Shown: positions 19,817-28,595 of the stretch, one piece after another
Layout: the number at the start of each line of letters is the position of its first letter
Numbering within the stretch: position 1 is the first letter of the stretch
Assembly (NCBI RefSeq): GCF_000012505.1
Contig: NC_007513.1
Location: 1,922,001 to 1,986,000, forward strand
Direction: 5' to 3'
Origin: Synechococcus sp. CC9902
GTDB lineage: Bacteria; Cyanobacteriota; Cyanobacteriia; PCC-6307; Cyanobiaceae
Length of the DNA stretch: 64,000 nucleotides
The notes under the pieces: model-generated
What the model saw: the letters and a program-made list of their open reading frames with translations, nothing else
What the model was told of the DNA's origin: nothing
The model's database searches: none
Program-made: the position numbers and the translations under genes

Positions 19817-21634
19817 ATGAGTTCAACCAACCAACCACTTCAAGCTCTCGAAGCTTCCATACAATTAGCCCGCCAAAACTATAAAGAAGCGAAAATCGAC
19901 TCAGCCCTCCAACACATCAAAGAAGGGCTACAGATTGATGAGCACAATGCCCAATTACTCGAGATTGCTGCCAGCACTCATCTTCGTTTCAATAATAACA
20001 ATGAAGCCATTAAATATGCTCAAGAATTAATCACACACCATCCAAGAAATCCGCATGGATACAGCAGATACGCACAAGCCCTGCTGCAACAGAAACAACC
20101 TTTTAATGCCAATCAAATGGCACTTAGCGGATTACAAGAAGCTCCACACAATCAACAGCTCCTGGCATTAACTAGCGAATCTTATCAAGCGCTAGAGCGC
20201 TGGGATCAATCACTAGAACTGGCAAATCAACTTATTGAATTCCATCCAAGCCTGCACATGGGATACCTCAAGGCAGCACAAAACCTTCTAAAACTCAACA
20301 AACCCAACGAGGCTTCTTCTATCGCAGAACGAGGCTTAAAAGCAAAGCCGAACCACCCTCATCTTCATAGCATTGCCAGCGAAGCCTACCGAGCCAGACA
20401 CCTACACAATCACTCACTCAATCACGCAAAAGCCTTAATTGAAAATCAACCAGACTCCATCGAAGGGCATAAACGAGCAGCCCAAGACTTACTGAAACTA
20501 GGGCTAAGGAATGAGGCAATTTTAATCATCGAGCAACTCATTCAACGAAACAAGTCCAAGAAAGCCGCGGCAATGGCCAGCAAGCTCTTCAAAGTAGCCG
20601 GACAAACATCAAGAAGCCTCGTTCTTACAACACAACTCGCCAAAGCAAACGATGCAACAGATGATGATCAACGGCAATGGATTAGCAATTTATTCTCATG
20701 TAGACAGATTGATCTTGCACTATCTAAAATTGAATGCAACAACCCAATCGATGCAGAAATACAGAGCAATACTCTTCGAGCTCTCCTCAGCCAACCACTC
20801 AATACATTTAAGAAACTATCAAAGCATGAGCGGAACTTAATCAGAGAATACGATATCTATTATCACCTATCTCTTCCTAACTTTAATCCAACTCTGGAAG
20901 ATTTAGAACAACGGCTCAAATCCACCAACAAGATCATCCTACTTGTGGTGCATGTTGGGAAATGCGCAGGCGAATCAATCATCACCGCACTAGAAGAAAC
21001 CTTCACCTCAAACGAAGTGGAAGTCATCGAATATCACACTTTTGATAGCAATATGCTGATCAGAGAAAGTCTTCCATTGCTCCACAAGCATTCCGATCGA
21101 ATCCACATTGTGACTTGCACTCGCAATCCTGTGGATCGCTGGATATCTGCTTTCAACTGGGACTACCACACATTTTTCTTATCAAGCCAATTCTATTGTC
21201 CAGACCACATCATTCAATTACATCGCCAATACTTCTCCGCCCTAGAATTAACCAATGGCTTGATGCGGAAGGAAATAGAGGCCCATGAATTGGCCACATT
21301 CAAACACCTTGCCTATGGACACATGGCGAAAGGAATCTCCTGGTACCTACCAGAAGAAATTATCGACAATCTTCCTAAGCAAGCAATATCGACAATCAAT
21401 GTTGAAACAATCCAAAATGACTTCAATCAATGCATTCATACAATCACAACAACTTTCAAACAAATAGGTAAACGGGAACCAACACCCATCCCAAAAACCA
21501 AGCAAAATTATCAACACTGGTACAAATCAGGGGCATTTAGTGCCGCCAGACAATTCAGCGATGCACAAAGACAGTTCCTCGAACAATTCCTAAATGAAGA
21601 TTACAAAGTAAACAATAAATTGAATAAGATTTAG
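19817..21634 (+). CDS. TPR-repeat protein with C-terminal sulfotransferase-like domain
   Basis: A 605-residue protein. Residues 1 to about 275 are TPR-like helical repeats of 34-residue period (for example EASIQLARQNYKEAKIDSAL, then repeated HPRNPHGYSRYAQALLQ-type units). From about residue 373, VVHVGKCAGESI resembles the 5'-phosphosulfate loop of PAPS sulfotransferases, and TCTRNPVDRWISAFNW near 431-446 the 3'-phosphate site. It may sulfate a surface glycan; the acceptor is unknown. The DNA is much AT-richer than its neighbours (21 G+C in the 60 bases from 20701), which suggests later arrival. There is no signal peptide. Confidence 0.75.
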   Translation: MSSTNQPLQALEASIQLARQNYKEAKIDSALQHIKEGLQIDEHNAQLLEIAASTHLRFNNNNEAIKYAQELITHHPRNPHGYSRYAQALLQQKQPFNANQMALSGLQEAPHNQQLLALTSESYQALERWDQSLELANQLIEFHPSLHMGYLKAAQNLLKLNKPNEASSIAERGLKAKPNHPHLHSIASEAYRARHLHNHSLNHAKALIENQPDSIEGHKRAAQDLLKLGLRNEAILIIEQLIQRNKSKKAAAMASKLFKVAGQTSRSLVLTTQLAKANDATDDDQRQWISNLFSCRQIDLALSKIECNNPIDAEIQSNTLRALLSQPLNTFKKLSKHERNLIREYDIYYHLSLPNFNPTLEDLEQRLKSTNKIILLVVHVGKCAGESIITALEETFTSNEVEVIEYHTFDSNMLIRESLPLLHKHSDRIHIVTCTRNPVDRWISAFNWDYHTFFLSSQFYCPDHIIQLHRQYFSALELTNGLMRKEIEAHELATFKHLAYGHMAKGISWYLPEEIIDNLPKQAISTINVETIQNDFNQCIHTITTTFKQIGKREPTPIPKTKQNYQHWYKSGAFSAARQFSDAQRQFLEQFLNEDYKVNNKLNKI

Positions 21635-21668
21635 CCAATATCAATCAATACTACTGAATCGAAACTCT

Positions 21669-23246
21669 CTATTTCACCGCATCAGCGATTGCAGCTCTGC
21701 CCAAGACAGGTGCCCTTAAGGCTTCTTTCAAGGGAGAAATGCCATAATCTCGCTCAAGAATATTCATCACAGTGCGGCCAAAATCGGCCGCATTTTGATC
21801 AAAAGCTTCCAAACAGACGCGGCCGAATGTACTACCCATCGGCTCAGGGTTCCATAGCAATTTTCTAGCGGTCCAGGGCATCATGCTCATAGGGTTATAA
21901 CCGGGTTTGATCAATCCTTGATCGAAGCCATATTGTTCAAGATGCGTATGAGGCTGTAATCCAATAAAGAAAATTGCCGGCTCAACTCGATCCGCACCAA
22001 AAATCTTTTCTAATTCTCTGTGATACGCCACGGTTTGGCGGATAGTTCCGGGCCTTTCGTCGATCACATTGAATGAATAATTGACTGATACGTGATCTTT
22101 AAAGCCAGCCTCCGCCAACATCCGACAACTCTCAAGAACAGTTCGGAGGTTGTAACCCATTCGCATCTTGCGAACCAACTCTTGGGAACCTGACGTAATA
22201 CCAATCTCGAAATAGCTCATCCCAGTTTCAACCATGAGTTGAGCGAGCTCAGGATCGAGGTTATCGGCGCGGATGTAAGCAGCCCAACGAATTCCAGTCA
22301 GTCCTTCAGCTTTAATCGCGCGTAACAGCTCTTTTGCATCTTCGATATAACGACGTGCTGGAATAAATTGAGCATCGGTGAACCAAAAGCCACGAACGCC
22401 ACGGTCATAAAGCTGGCGCATTTCAGCCACAACTTCATCAACCGGATTCAATCGAACCTGCTTTCCTTCCACAACGGTATAAATGCAATAGCAGCAGTTA
22501 TGGGGGCAACCACGCTTGGTTTGAACGCCAACGTAGAAATCACCAGCTTCTAAATACCAATCAAGTTGGGGCCAGATAGAAGCGATATAGGAATAATCGC
22601 AAGCCGTTTTGGGTCGACTCTCAGGCTGTTCATGGATTAGTCCTGAGCGAGGGGGCTCACCAACTTGAAAGCAGCGTTCGCCTTCGAGCGACTGACCCAG
22701 AAGAAGCTTTTCAAGTAGCGGCTCTCCCTCTCCCACAGAAACAATCGTTCCCTTCGGCAGGGAACGACTCAATTGCTCATAAAAGACACTGACGGCACCA
22801 CCGCCAAGCACCGCACGGGCTTCTGGATGATGGCGGCACGCACGTTTCAGGCCACGACGAACAAGCGACTGATTGCGATGCAACTCGCCGTAATGGCTGG
22901 TCATCAAGCGCAAACCCCCAAGGGCACCATGGAGGCGCTTTAGGGGATTGCGGGCATAAAAGACCTCAAAGGAATTTTGAAGAGGGTTACCGCCGCGACC
23001 ATCAACCGGGGCATAAATCTGAATATCCCGCCAGGAAAACACCAACAAGGTGGGTCGAAACTGATCCACGGTGGCCAGAAGAACCCTCTGCACATCCAGC
23101 ACAGGAAGTGCCGCCAAATCAAGGATGCGCTGGGGCATCCCTGGAAAACATTTGTGCAGGTGGTCGGCCAAATACACGGGGCCGATCGGGAAAATTGGAT
23201 TGCACGGCAGCCGCACCAGCAGCACCCGTTCCTGTTGTGGAGACAA
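21669..23246 (-). CDS. B12-binding-domain radical SAM protein
   Basis: A 525-residue protein divergent from psbA. The N-terminal 200 residues look like a cobalamin-binding-type Rossmann domain (VLLVRLPCNPIFPIGPVYLAD and VLGGGAVSVFYE), followed by the radical SAM cluster motif GCPHNCCYCIY (CX3CX2C) at about residue 243. FTDAQFIPARRYIEDAK and ISYFEIG-like SYFEIGITSGSQELV follow. The family includes methylases and cyclases of lipids and pigments; I cannot name the reaction. No ATG lies in frame near the 5' end, so the start is TTG 23246 or a GTG just inside. Its position beside psbA is suggestive only. Confidence 0.82.
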   Translation of the reverse strand: MSPQQERVLLVRLPCNPIFPIGPVYLADHLHKCFPGMPQRILDLAALPVLDVQRVLLATVDQFRPTLLVFSWRDIQIYAPVDGRGGNPLQNSFEVFYARNPLKRLHGALGGLRLMTSHYGELHRNQSLVRRGLKRACRHHPEARAVLGGGAVSVFYEQLSRSLPKGTIVSVGEGEPLLEKLLLGQSLEGERCFQVGEPPRSGLIHEQPESRPKTACDYSYIASIWPQLDWYLEAGDFYVGVQTKRGCPHNCCYCIYTVVEGKQVRLNPVDEVVAEMRQLYDRGVRGFWFTDAQFIPARRYIEDAKELLRAIKAEGLTGIRWAAYIRADNLDPELAQLMVETGMSYFEIGITSGSQELVRKMRMGYNLRTVLESCRMLAEAGFKDHVSVNYSFNVIDERPGTIRQTVAYHRELEKIFGADRVEPAIFFIGLQPHTHLEQYGFDQGLIKPGYNPMSMMPWTARKLLWNPEPMGSTFGRVCLEAFDQNAADFGRTVMNILERDYGISPLKEALRAPVLGRAAIADAVK

Positions 23247-23352
23247 AGCAGCTGCTGCAGGGCTTCCGGGACGCTAACAAGCCCATCCGCTAGTGGCGCG
23301 CCCCGCCTCTTTACAAATGCTTCGTAAAGCCATGATCACAGAACTCAATATT

Positions 23353-23412
23353 CCTTTACATTGGTGGGAGGCAGGGATTCCTGTCCCTTCCATAAACCGT
23401 CCCCTCGGGGGC
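23353..23412 (+). promoter_or_regulatory. psbA upstream region: possible -10 and leader hairpin
   Basis: The 182-base gap between the divergent radical SAM gene and psbA holds CCTTTACATT at 23353-23362, whose TACATT could serve as a -10 element; no good -35 is seen. GTCCCCTCGGGGGC at 23399-23412 can form a compact GC hairpin 16 bases before the psbA ATG. Leader structures of this kind would fit post-transcriptional control of D1, but this is inference. Confidence 0.35.
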
Positions 23413-23428
23413 ATTTCTTTCCGTTCTC

Positions 23429-24508
23429 ATGACCACCACCATCCAGCAGCGCTCCGGCGCTTCTAGCTGGCAGTCCTTCTGCGAGTGGGTCACCTCCACC
23501 AACAACCGTCTGTATGTCGGTTGGTTCGGTGTGCTGATGATCCCAACTCTGTTGGCTGCCACCATCTGCTTCGTCATCGCATTCGTCGCCGCTCCTCCGG
23601 TTGACATCGATGGCATCCGCGAGCCTGTCGCTGGCTCCTTGATGTACGGCAACAACATCATCTCTGGTGCTGTTGTTCCTTCCAGCAACGCCATTGGCTT
23701 GCACTTCTATCCCATCTGGGAAGCAGCTTCACTCGACGAGTGGCTGTACAACGGCGGTCCTTTCCAGCTCGTCGTCTTCCACTTCCTCATCGGCATCTAC
23801 GCCTACATGGGTCGTGAGTGGGAACTCTCTTACCGCTTGGGCATGCGCCCTTGGATCTGTGTTGCATACAGCGCACCTGTCGCTGCTGCATCTGCAGTCT
23901 TCCTCGTCTACCCCTTCGGTCAGGGTTCGTTCTCTGATGCAATGCCCCTGGGCATCTCTGGAACCTTCAACTACATGTTGGTGTTCCAGGCTGAGCACAA
24001 CATCCTGATGCACCCCTTCCACATGCTGGGTGTTGCAGGCGTCTTCGGCGGCAGCTTGTTCTCCGCCATGCACGGCTCACTGGTGACCTCCTCCTTGGTG
24101 CGTGAAACCACCGAAAGCGAGTCCCAGAACTACGGCTACAAATTCGGCCAAGAAGAAGAGACGTACAACATCGTGGCTGCTCACGGCTACTTCGGTCGCC
24201 TGATCTTCCAATACGCCTCCTTCAACAACAGCCGTAGCCTCCACTTCTTCCTGGCTGCCTGGCCCGTTGTCGGCATCTGGTTCACCGCCCTTGGCGTGTC
24301 AACCATGGCCTTCAACCTGAACGGCTTCAACTTCAACCAGTCCATCCTTGATGGTCAGGGCCGCGTCCTGAACACCTGGGCCGACGTGTTGAACCGTGCA
24401 GGCCTCGGCATGGAAGTCATGCACGAGCGCAACGCTCACAACTTCCCCCTCGACCTGGCAGCTGCTGAGTCCACACCTGTGGCACTGCAAGCACCTGCAA
24501 TCGGTTGA
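23429..24508 (+). CDS. psbA: Photosystem II D1 protein, D1:2-type
   Basis: A 359-residue D1 protein of the PSII reaction centre. It binds P680, pheophytin, QB and the Mn4CaO5 cluster. [16 protein letters not shown] places Glu at residue 130 by direct count, the mark of high-light D1:2 forms; D1:1 forms have Gln. [12 protein letters not shown] and the QB loop around [11 protein letters not shown] are intact. The tail after [15 protein letters not shown] would be removed by CtpA. Marine Synechococcus usually carry several psbA copies; only one is in this window. It is monocistronic, with a terminator behind it. Confidence 0.97.
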
Positions 24509-24520
24509 TCTGGAATCAAC

Positions 24521-24596
24521 CTGTTCCTTCTGGAACAGCAAAAACGATTCAGATCAACTGAATCGCAAAGCCCCCGCCTCACAGCGGGGGCTTTTT
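24521..24596 (+). terminator. psbA 3' hairpin and intrinsic terminator
   Basis: Two structures lie behind psbA. CTGTTCC-TTCT-GGAACAG (24521-24538) is a perfect seven-pair stem just after the stop. AAAGCCCCCGC (24567-24577) pairs with GCGGGGGCTTT (24584-24594), followed by more T, a classic rho-independent terminator. The first hairpin may protect the 3' end of the mRNA. Confidence 0.9.
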
Positions 24597-24677
24597 GTTG
24601 CTGCCTCTACAGCAACATTGATCTGAGTTTTCGCGAGACACTTCTGAACGAACGCTCAAACCAAAGCCGTCCACCCC

Positions 24678-25643
24678 ATGGATCACGCTCTCAAATGCGC
24701 CATGCAGGAACAAGCCAAGGCGGCGGTTCTTGATGGCAAATGGGAGCAACTGCGCTTTCTTGGCAACCGGTTTGAACGCGCCGGTTGTTACGCCGAGGCA
24801 TGGAATGCTCTCGCTGAAAAAGTTGAAAAAACATCCACTCAGACCCTGCCGATCTGGCCAGGGCCTAAAGAAATCAGTAACGGAGTGCTCGTGCTGCCAA
24901 GGTCTCGTGACTTGGGAGATGAACTGCGCATTCTTCGCTATCTGGGCAACCTCCAGGCCCACACCCAACGGGTGACGGCCCTCGTCGATCCACGTTTAGC
25001 GCCACTCCTCGAGCGAAGTTTTCCTGGTTTGGTGTGTACGGACCCAGCTCAACCTCCACCACTTCATGGAATCACGCACATGGCGGCACAGGAACGCCTA
25101 GCCCTGTGGTTTGGTGCCAACGCAGAGCAAATCAAAGCTGATTTTCGTCCCTTGATTTCGAAGAAAGAACCACAGCAAAAGTGTCGTGGCATTGGCATTA
25201 GCTGGTTCTCTCGGTCAAAAAACAAAAGCTTCCCAAGCATCGAAGACTGGTCAGTCCTGCTCAAAAACGTTCGTCAACCCATCCGTTCCCTCCAATACCT
25301 GGAGAAGCCTGCTCGGATTCGCCAACTCCAAGAACTCAGCGAACAACGAATTCAGAGCTCGCGACCCATCGATCAGCTCAACGATCTCGATGGTTTTGCT
25401 GAGCAAGTCAGTGAGGTTCGTGGGGTGCTGACGATTAGCAACACGACCGCTCATATGGCTGGGGTCTTGGGTGTGCCATGCGTGGTGATCCTCGACAACG
25501 GCTCGATTACGAACTGGCCAGACATTGGCGACCAATCACCGCTTTATCCACACACCCGTCTCGTACGGCGGGGGAACGACCCATGGGTGACAACCCTGCA
25601 ACGGGGATGGGCCGCCCTGAAACCCATGCTGCAGAAACGCTGA
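24678..25643 (+). CDS. Glycosyltransferase family 9-like protein
   Basis: A 321-residue protein. The C-terminal part, VLTISNTTAHMAGVLGVPCVV (residues about 250-270, split here by description), resembles the nucleotide-sugar-binding end of GT9/heptosyltransferase-fold proteins, where ISxxTxxAHLAGxLG is typical. The N-terminal 50 residues may be a short TPR-like helical pair. In marine cyanobacteria such domains are often attached to TPR proteins, so catalytic activity is not certain. It follows the psbA terminator and sits almost directly against the next gene. Confidence 0.6.
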   Translation: MDHALKCAMQEQAKAAVLDGKWEQLRFLGNRFERAGCYAEAWNALAEKVEKTSTQTLPIWPGPKEISNGVLVLPRSRDLGDELRILRYLGNLQAHTQRVTALVDPRLAPLLERSFPGLVCTDPAQPPPLHGITHMAAQERLALWFGANAEQIKADFRPLISKKEPQQKCRGIGISWFSRSKNKSFPSIEDWSVLLKNVRQPIRSLQYLEKPARIRQLQELSEQRIQSSRPIDQLNDLDGFAEQVSEVRGVLTISNTTAHMAGVLGVPCVVILDNGSITNWPDIGDQSPLYPHTRLVRRGNDPWVTTLQRGWAALKPMLQKR

Positions 25644-25689
25644 GGTGAATCCGATCTGCAAAGCTCCAGGGATCACAGAGGCTCGGTCG

Positions 25690-26472
25690 ATGCTCACCTC
25701 GCCAGATGACGCGACAACCCCAAAGCAGCGCCGAAAGCGAAAGCGGTCGACGATCGAACGTGTTATCCGCTGGGGGCCTTGGCACTATCGCTTTTGGCGA
25801 GAAATCGCCCGTTGGTGTTACGAACAATCCCTCCACAATCCTGCTGTGGTGGACGAGGCTCTTGGGTTTCCTAACCATGTGGAACTCCTACAGAGCTACG
25901 ACGCCATTCGTCGAGAAACCTTGGAGATCGCGCTTTCAGGTCGGCTACCGGCCAACCACGAAATCATGGAGCAGCAACGCACCCTGTACGAATTTGATCG
26001 CAAAGCTTGGGGAATGCTGCCACTACGGGGCTACGGCTACAACTACCCGGCCAATCAAGACCTCATCCCGACGCTCAAATCTTTTTTAAAACGGCACCCC
26101 GATGTGGTGTCTGCTGCAGTAAGCCTGTTCCCACCTGGAAAAATATTGCGGCCACACAAAGGACCGTTCAAAGGAGTGTGGCGTTTTCACCTTCCCCTGT
26201 ATGTGGAAACGCTTGAGAACGAAACAACATCCTGTGAACTGATGATCGATGGAGTGACGTATTACCTCCAGGAAGGCGAGGGATTCCTCTGGGACGACAC
26301 GTTTCTCCACTCCGCAGTCAATCGTTCTGAACAACCTCGGGTGGTTCTGTTATTTGATGTCTTCCGGCATGACCAGCCGTTTTGGTTGGTCGGCATGAGT
26401 TGGGTCTTCCTCTGGGTCGCCCAAATTTGGCAACACCTTCAAAACATGCGCGAGCGTGCCCTATTGCGATGA
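25690..26472 (+). CDS. Aspartyl/asparaginyl beta-hydroxylase family protein
   Basis: A 260-residue protein with an Asp_Arg_Hydrox-type 2-oxoglutarate/Fe(II) oxygenase domain. SLFPPGKILRPHKGPFKG supplies the first His (HxG form, as in aspartyl beta-hydroxylase) and GEGFLWDDTFLHSAVNRS the second. A hydrophobic stretch (FWLVGMSWVFLWVAQIW) lies near the C-terminus and may anchor it to a membrane. The substrate, protein or lipid, is unknown. ATG 25690 is preceded by AGAGG; GTG 25645 is an alternative start. Its stop overlaps the next ATG (ATGA). Confidence 0.8.
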   Translation: MLTSPDDATTPKQRRKRKRSTIERVIRWGPWHYRFWREIARWCYEQSLHNPAVVDEALGFPNHVELLQSYDAIRRETLEIALSGRLPANHEIMEQQRTLYEFDRKAWGMLPLRGYGYNYPANQDLIPTLKSFLKRHPDVVSAAVSLFPPGKILRPHKGPFKGVWRFHLPLYVETLENETTSCELMIDGVTYYLQEGEGFLWDDTFLHSAVNRSEQPRVVLLFDVFRHDQPFWLVGMSWVFLWVAQIWQHLQNMRERALLR

Positions 26473-26927
26473 ACAACCTTGAGGGACTCATCCAACAACA
26501 CCAGCTCAAACGCCATCCAGAGGGAGGTTGGTATCGAGAACTGCATCGCAGCACAGCGCTCGTCCAACGGCCTGATGCGGCGAAACGCCCTGGTTTAACC
26601 GCCATTTTGTTCCTACTACCAAAAGACGAAATCAGTTGCTGGCATCGGGTAGTCGGCGCTGATGAAGCATGGATCCATATCGATGGCGCTGATCTCAACC
26701 TGTTCCAATGCAAGCCAGATGGTTCAGGACTGCAGGAGACCAGTCTGAACAGGAACAATCCACTCCATGTAGTGCCTGGTGGATGCTGGCAGGCAGCTCG
26801 ATGCGACGGCTCTTACGCCTTGGTGAGCTGCTGCGTCGGTCCAGGTTTCGACTTCGCCGACTTTGAAATGTTGCGGCAACAGTTGGAATCGAAACGTCCG
26901 GTGTTGCCCCATCCAGAACTGATCTGA
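26469..26927 (+). CDS. Cupin, DUF985 family
   Basis: A 152-residue single-domain cupin. HPEGGWYRELHRS opens the fold, as in DUF985/cupin_5 proteins, and the WHRV, DEAWIHIDG and VVPGGCWQAAR segments continue it. No enzymatic function is established for the family. The start ATG overlaps the hydroxylase stop by four bases (ATGA), so the two are translationally coupled and may act on related substrates. Confidence 0.85.
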   Translation: MNNLEGLIQQHQLKRHPEGGWYRELHRSTALVQRPDAAKRPGLTAILFLLPKDEISCWHRVVGADEAWIHIDGADLNLFQCKPDGSGLQETSLNRNNPLHVVPGGCWQAARCDGSYALVSCCVGPGFDFADFEMLRQQLESKRPVLPHPELI

Positions 26928-26991
26928 GGCCGTCACAAGGTGAGCGGAGCAGTCGACGGCTTCGTAGCCTCTATTTGACCGACTATCAGCC

Positions 26992-28086
26992 ATGGGCAGC
27001 AGCTTCGGCGATCTCTTCCGCATCAGCACCTTCGGTGAATCCCACGGCGGAGGCGTTGGTGTGATTGTGGAGGGCTGCCCGCCAAGGCTGGAACTGGATT
27101 TAGACGAAATCCAAGCAGAACTCAACCGTCGCAAACCAGGACAAAGTCACATCACCACACCCCGAAAAGAAGCCGATCAGGTGGAGATTCTGAGTGGCCT
27201 GCTGGACGGAAAAACCACCCTGGGCACCCCCATTGCCATGTTGGTGCGTAATAAAGATCAGCGACCCGGGGATTACTCGGACATGGCCGTGGCCTTTCGA
27301 CCCTCCCATGCAGATGCCACCTATCAATCCAAATACGGCATCCAAGCCCGTAGCGGTGGCGGACGAGCATCAGCCCGAGAAACCATTGGCAGAGTGGCGG
27401 CTGGCGCCATTGCCAAACAACTTTTGCGTAAAGCAGCTGGAACTGAAATCCTGGCGTGGGTGAAGCAGATTCACACAATCGAAGCCCATGGCATCGACCC
27501 ATCCACGGTTTCCATGAATGACATTGAAGCCAACATTGTGCGCTGTCCAGAAGCCTCCGTGGCCAACCAGATGATCGAGCGCATTGAGGCGATTGGCCGA
27601 GAAGGCGATTCCTGCGGTGGAGTGATCGAGTGCGTTGTCAGGCAGCCTGCCGTGGGACTAGGGATGCCGGTCTTCGACAAATTGGAAGCCGATCTCGCCA
27701 AGGCGGTGATGTCGCTACCAGCCACGAAGGGATTTGAGATCGGCTCAGGGTTTAGTGGAACCCTCTTAAAAGGCAGCGAACACAATGACGCCTTCATCCC
27801 AGGAGACGATGGCCGCCTCCATACCGCCACGAACAACTCCGGGGGCATCCAAGGCGGGATCAGCAACGGAGAACCGATCGTGATCAGAGTGGGATTCAAA
27901 CCAACGGCCACCATTCGCAAAGAACAGCAGACCATCGACTCTGATGGCAATGCGACAACCCTGGCCGCAAAAGGGCGTCACGACCCCTGCGTACTGCCTC
28001 GGGCCGTACCCATGGTGGAAGCGATGGTGGCCCTGACGCTGGCAGATCATCTGCTCAGACAACAGGGCCAATGCAGCCTGTGGTGA
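26992..28086 (+). CDS. aroC: Chorismate synthase
   Basis: A 364-residue enzyme. It makes chorismate from 5-enolpyruvylshikimate-3-phosphate using reduced FMN, the last step of the shikimate pathway. The three family signatures are present: [34 protein letters not shown] and [19 protein letters not shown]. It feeds pheA in this window and tocopherol/plastoquinone synthesis through homogentisate. It faces the next gene tail to tail with three bases between. Confidence 0.97.
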   Translation: MGSSFGDLFRISTFGESHGGGVGVIVEGCPPRLELDLDEIQAELNRRKPGQSHITTPRKEADQVEILSGLLDGKTTLGTPIAMLVRNKDQRPGDYSDMAVAFRPSHADATYQSKYGIQARSGGGRASARETIGRVAAGAIAKQLLRKAAGTEILAWVKQIHTIEAHGIDPSTVSMNDIEANIVRCPEASVANQMIERIEAIGREGDSCGGVIECVVRQPAVGLGMPVFDKLEADLAKAVMSLPATKGFEIGSGFSGTLLKGSEHNDAFIPGDDGRLHTATNNSGGIQGGISNGEPIVIRVGFKPTATIRKEQQTIDSDGNATTLAAKGRHDPCVLPRAVPMVEAMVALTLADHLLRQQGQCSLW

Positions 28087-28089
28087 ACG

Positions 28090-28533
28090 TCAGCCAGCCT
28101 TCGATGCAACAGCTTTATCGCGCGTTGCAGACGGCGAATCAGCCATTTTTTTCACGGATTTAGACGAGCTACGCGTCCGCGTACGACGTGCTGGTTTCTT
28201 AGTAGCAAGCTTCTTGTTCACCGTCTTCCGCGAACGAGAGGCAGTTGACCGGCTGCGATGACTCAGCACTAACGCCCACTCTTCATCGGTGAGGGTAGAG
28301 GGCTTGCTGCCATGGGCATACGCCAACTTGGCGGCCTTCTCGATGTCTTTAATCAAGTTGGTCCAGGACGTGGCAAACCTCTTGTCGGATTGCGACTTAG
28401 CTCCACTCTCCACAAGCGTTTCAACGACCCCTGCAGCAGTGACCTTTTTGCGGCGTCGGTTGAAGATTTCCTTCTGAAGCTGAGCAATCAGAGCATCAGC
28501 CTTATCGCTGAGCTTGATCGTGATCTGAGACAT
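28090..28533 (-). CDS. Small protein with histone-H1-like basic tail, unknown function
   Basis: A 147-residue protein that I do not recognise beyond marine picocyanobacteria. Residues 1-60 (MSQITIKLSDKADALIAQLQ, then RRRKKVTAAGVVETLVESG) resemble a ribbon-helix-helix-type or small helical DNA-binding module. From about residue 95 the chain is Lys/Arg/Ser/Ala/Thr-rich (KKLATKKPARRTRTRSSSKS), like bacterial histone-H1-like proteins. A nucleic-acid-binding role is inferred. ATG 28533 is chosen over the GTG just before it. Confidence 0.7.
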   Translation of the reverse strand: MSQITIKLSDKADALIAQLQKEIFNRRRKKVTAAGVVETLVESGAKSQSDKRFATSWTNLIKDIEKAAKLAYAHGSKPSTLTDEEWALVLSHRSRSTASRSRKTVNKKLATKKPARRTRTRSSSKSVKKMADSPSATRDKAVASKAG

Positions 28534-28595
28534 CACACCATGAATCGACTATCTCATCTGTAGCATTCCGGACTCACTGCGACCACCAGGCGCCT

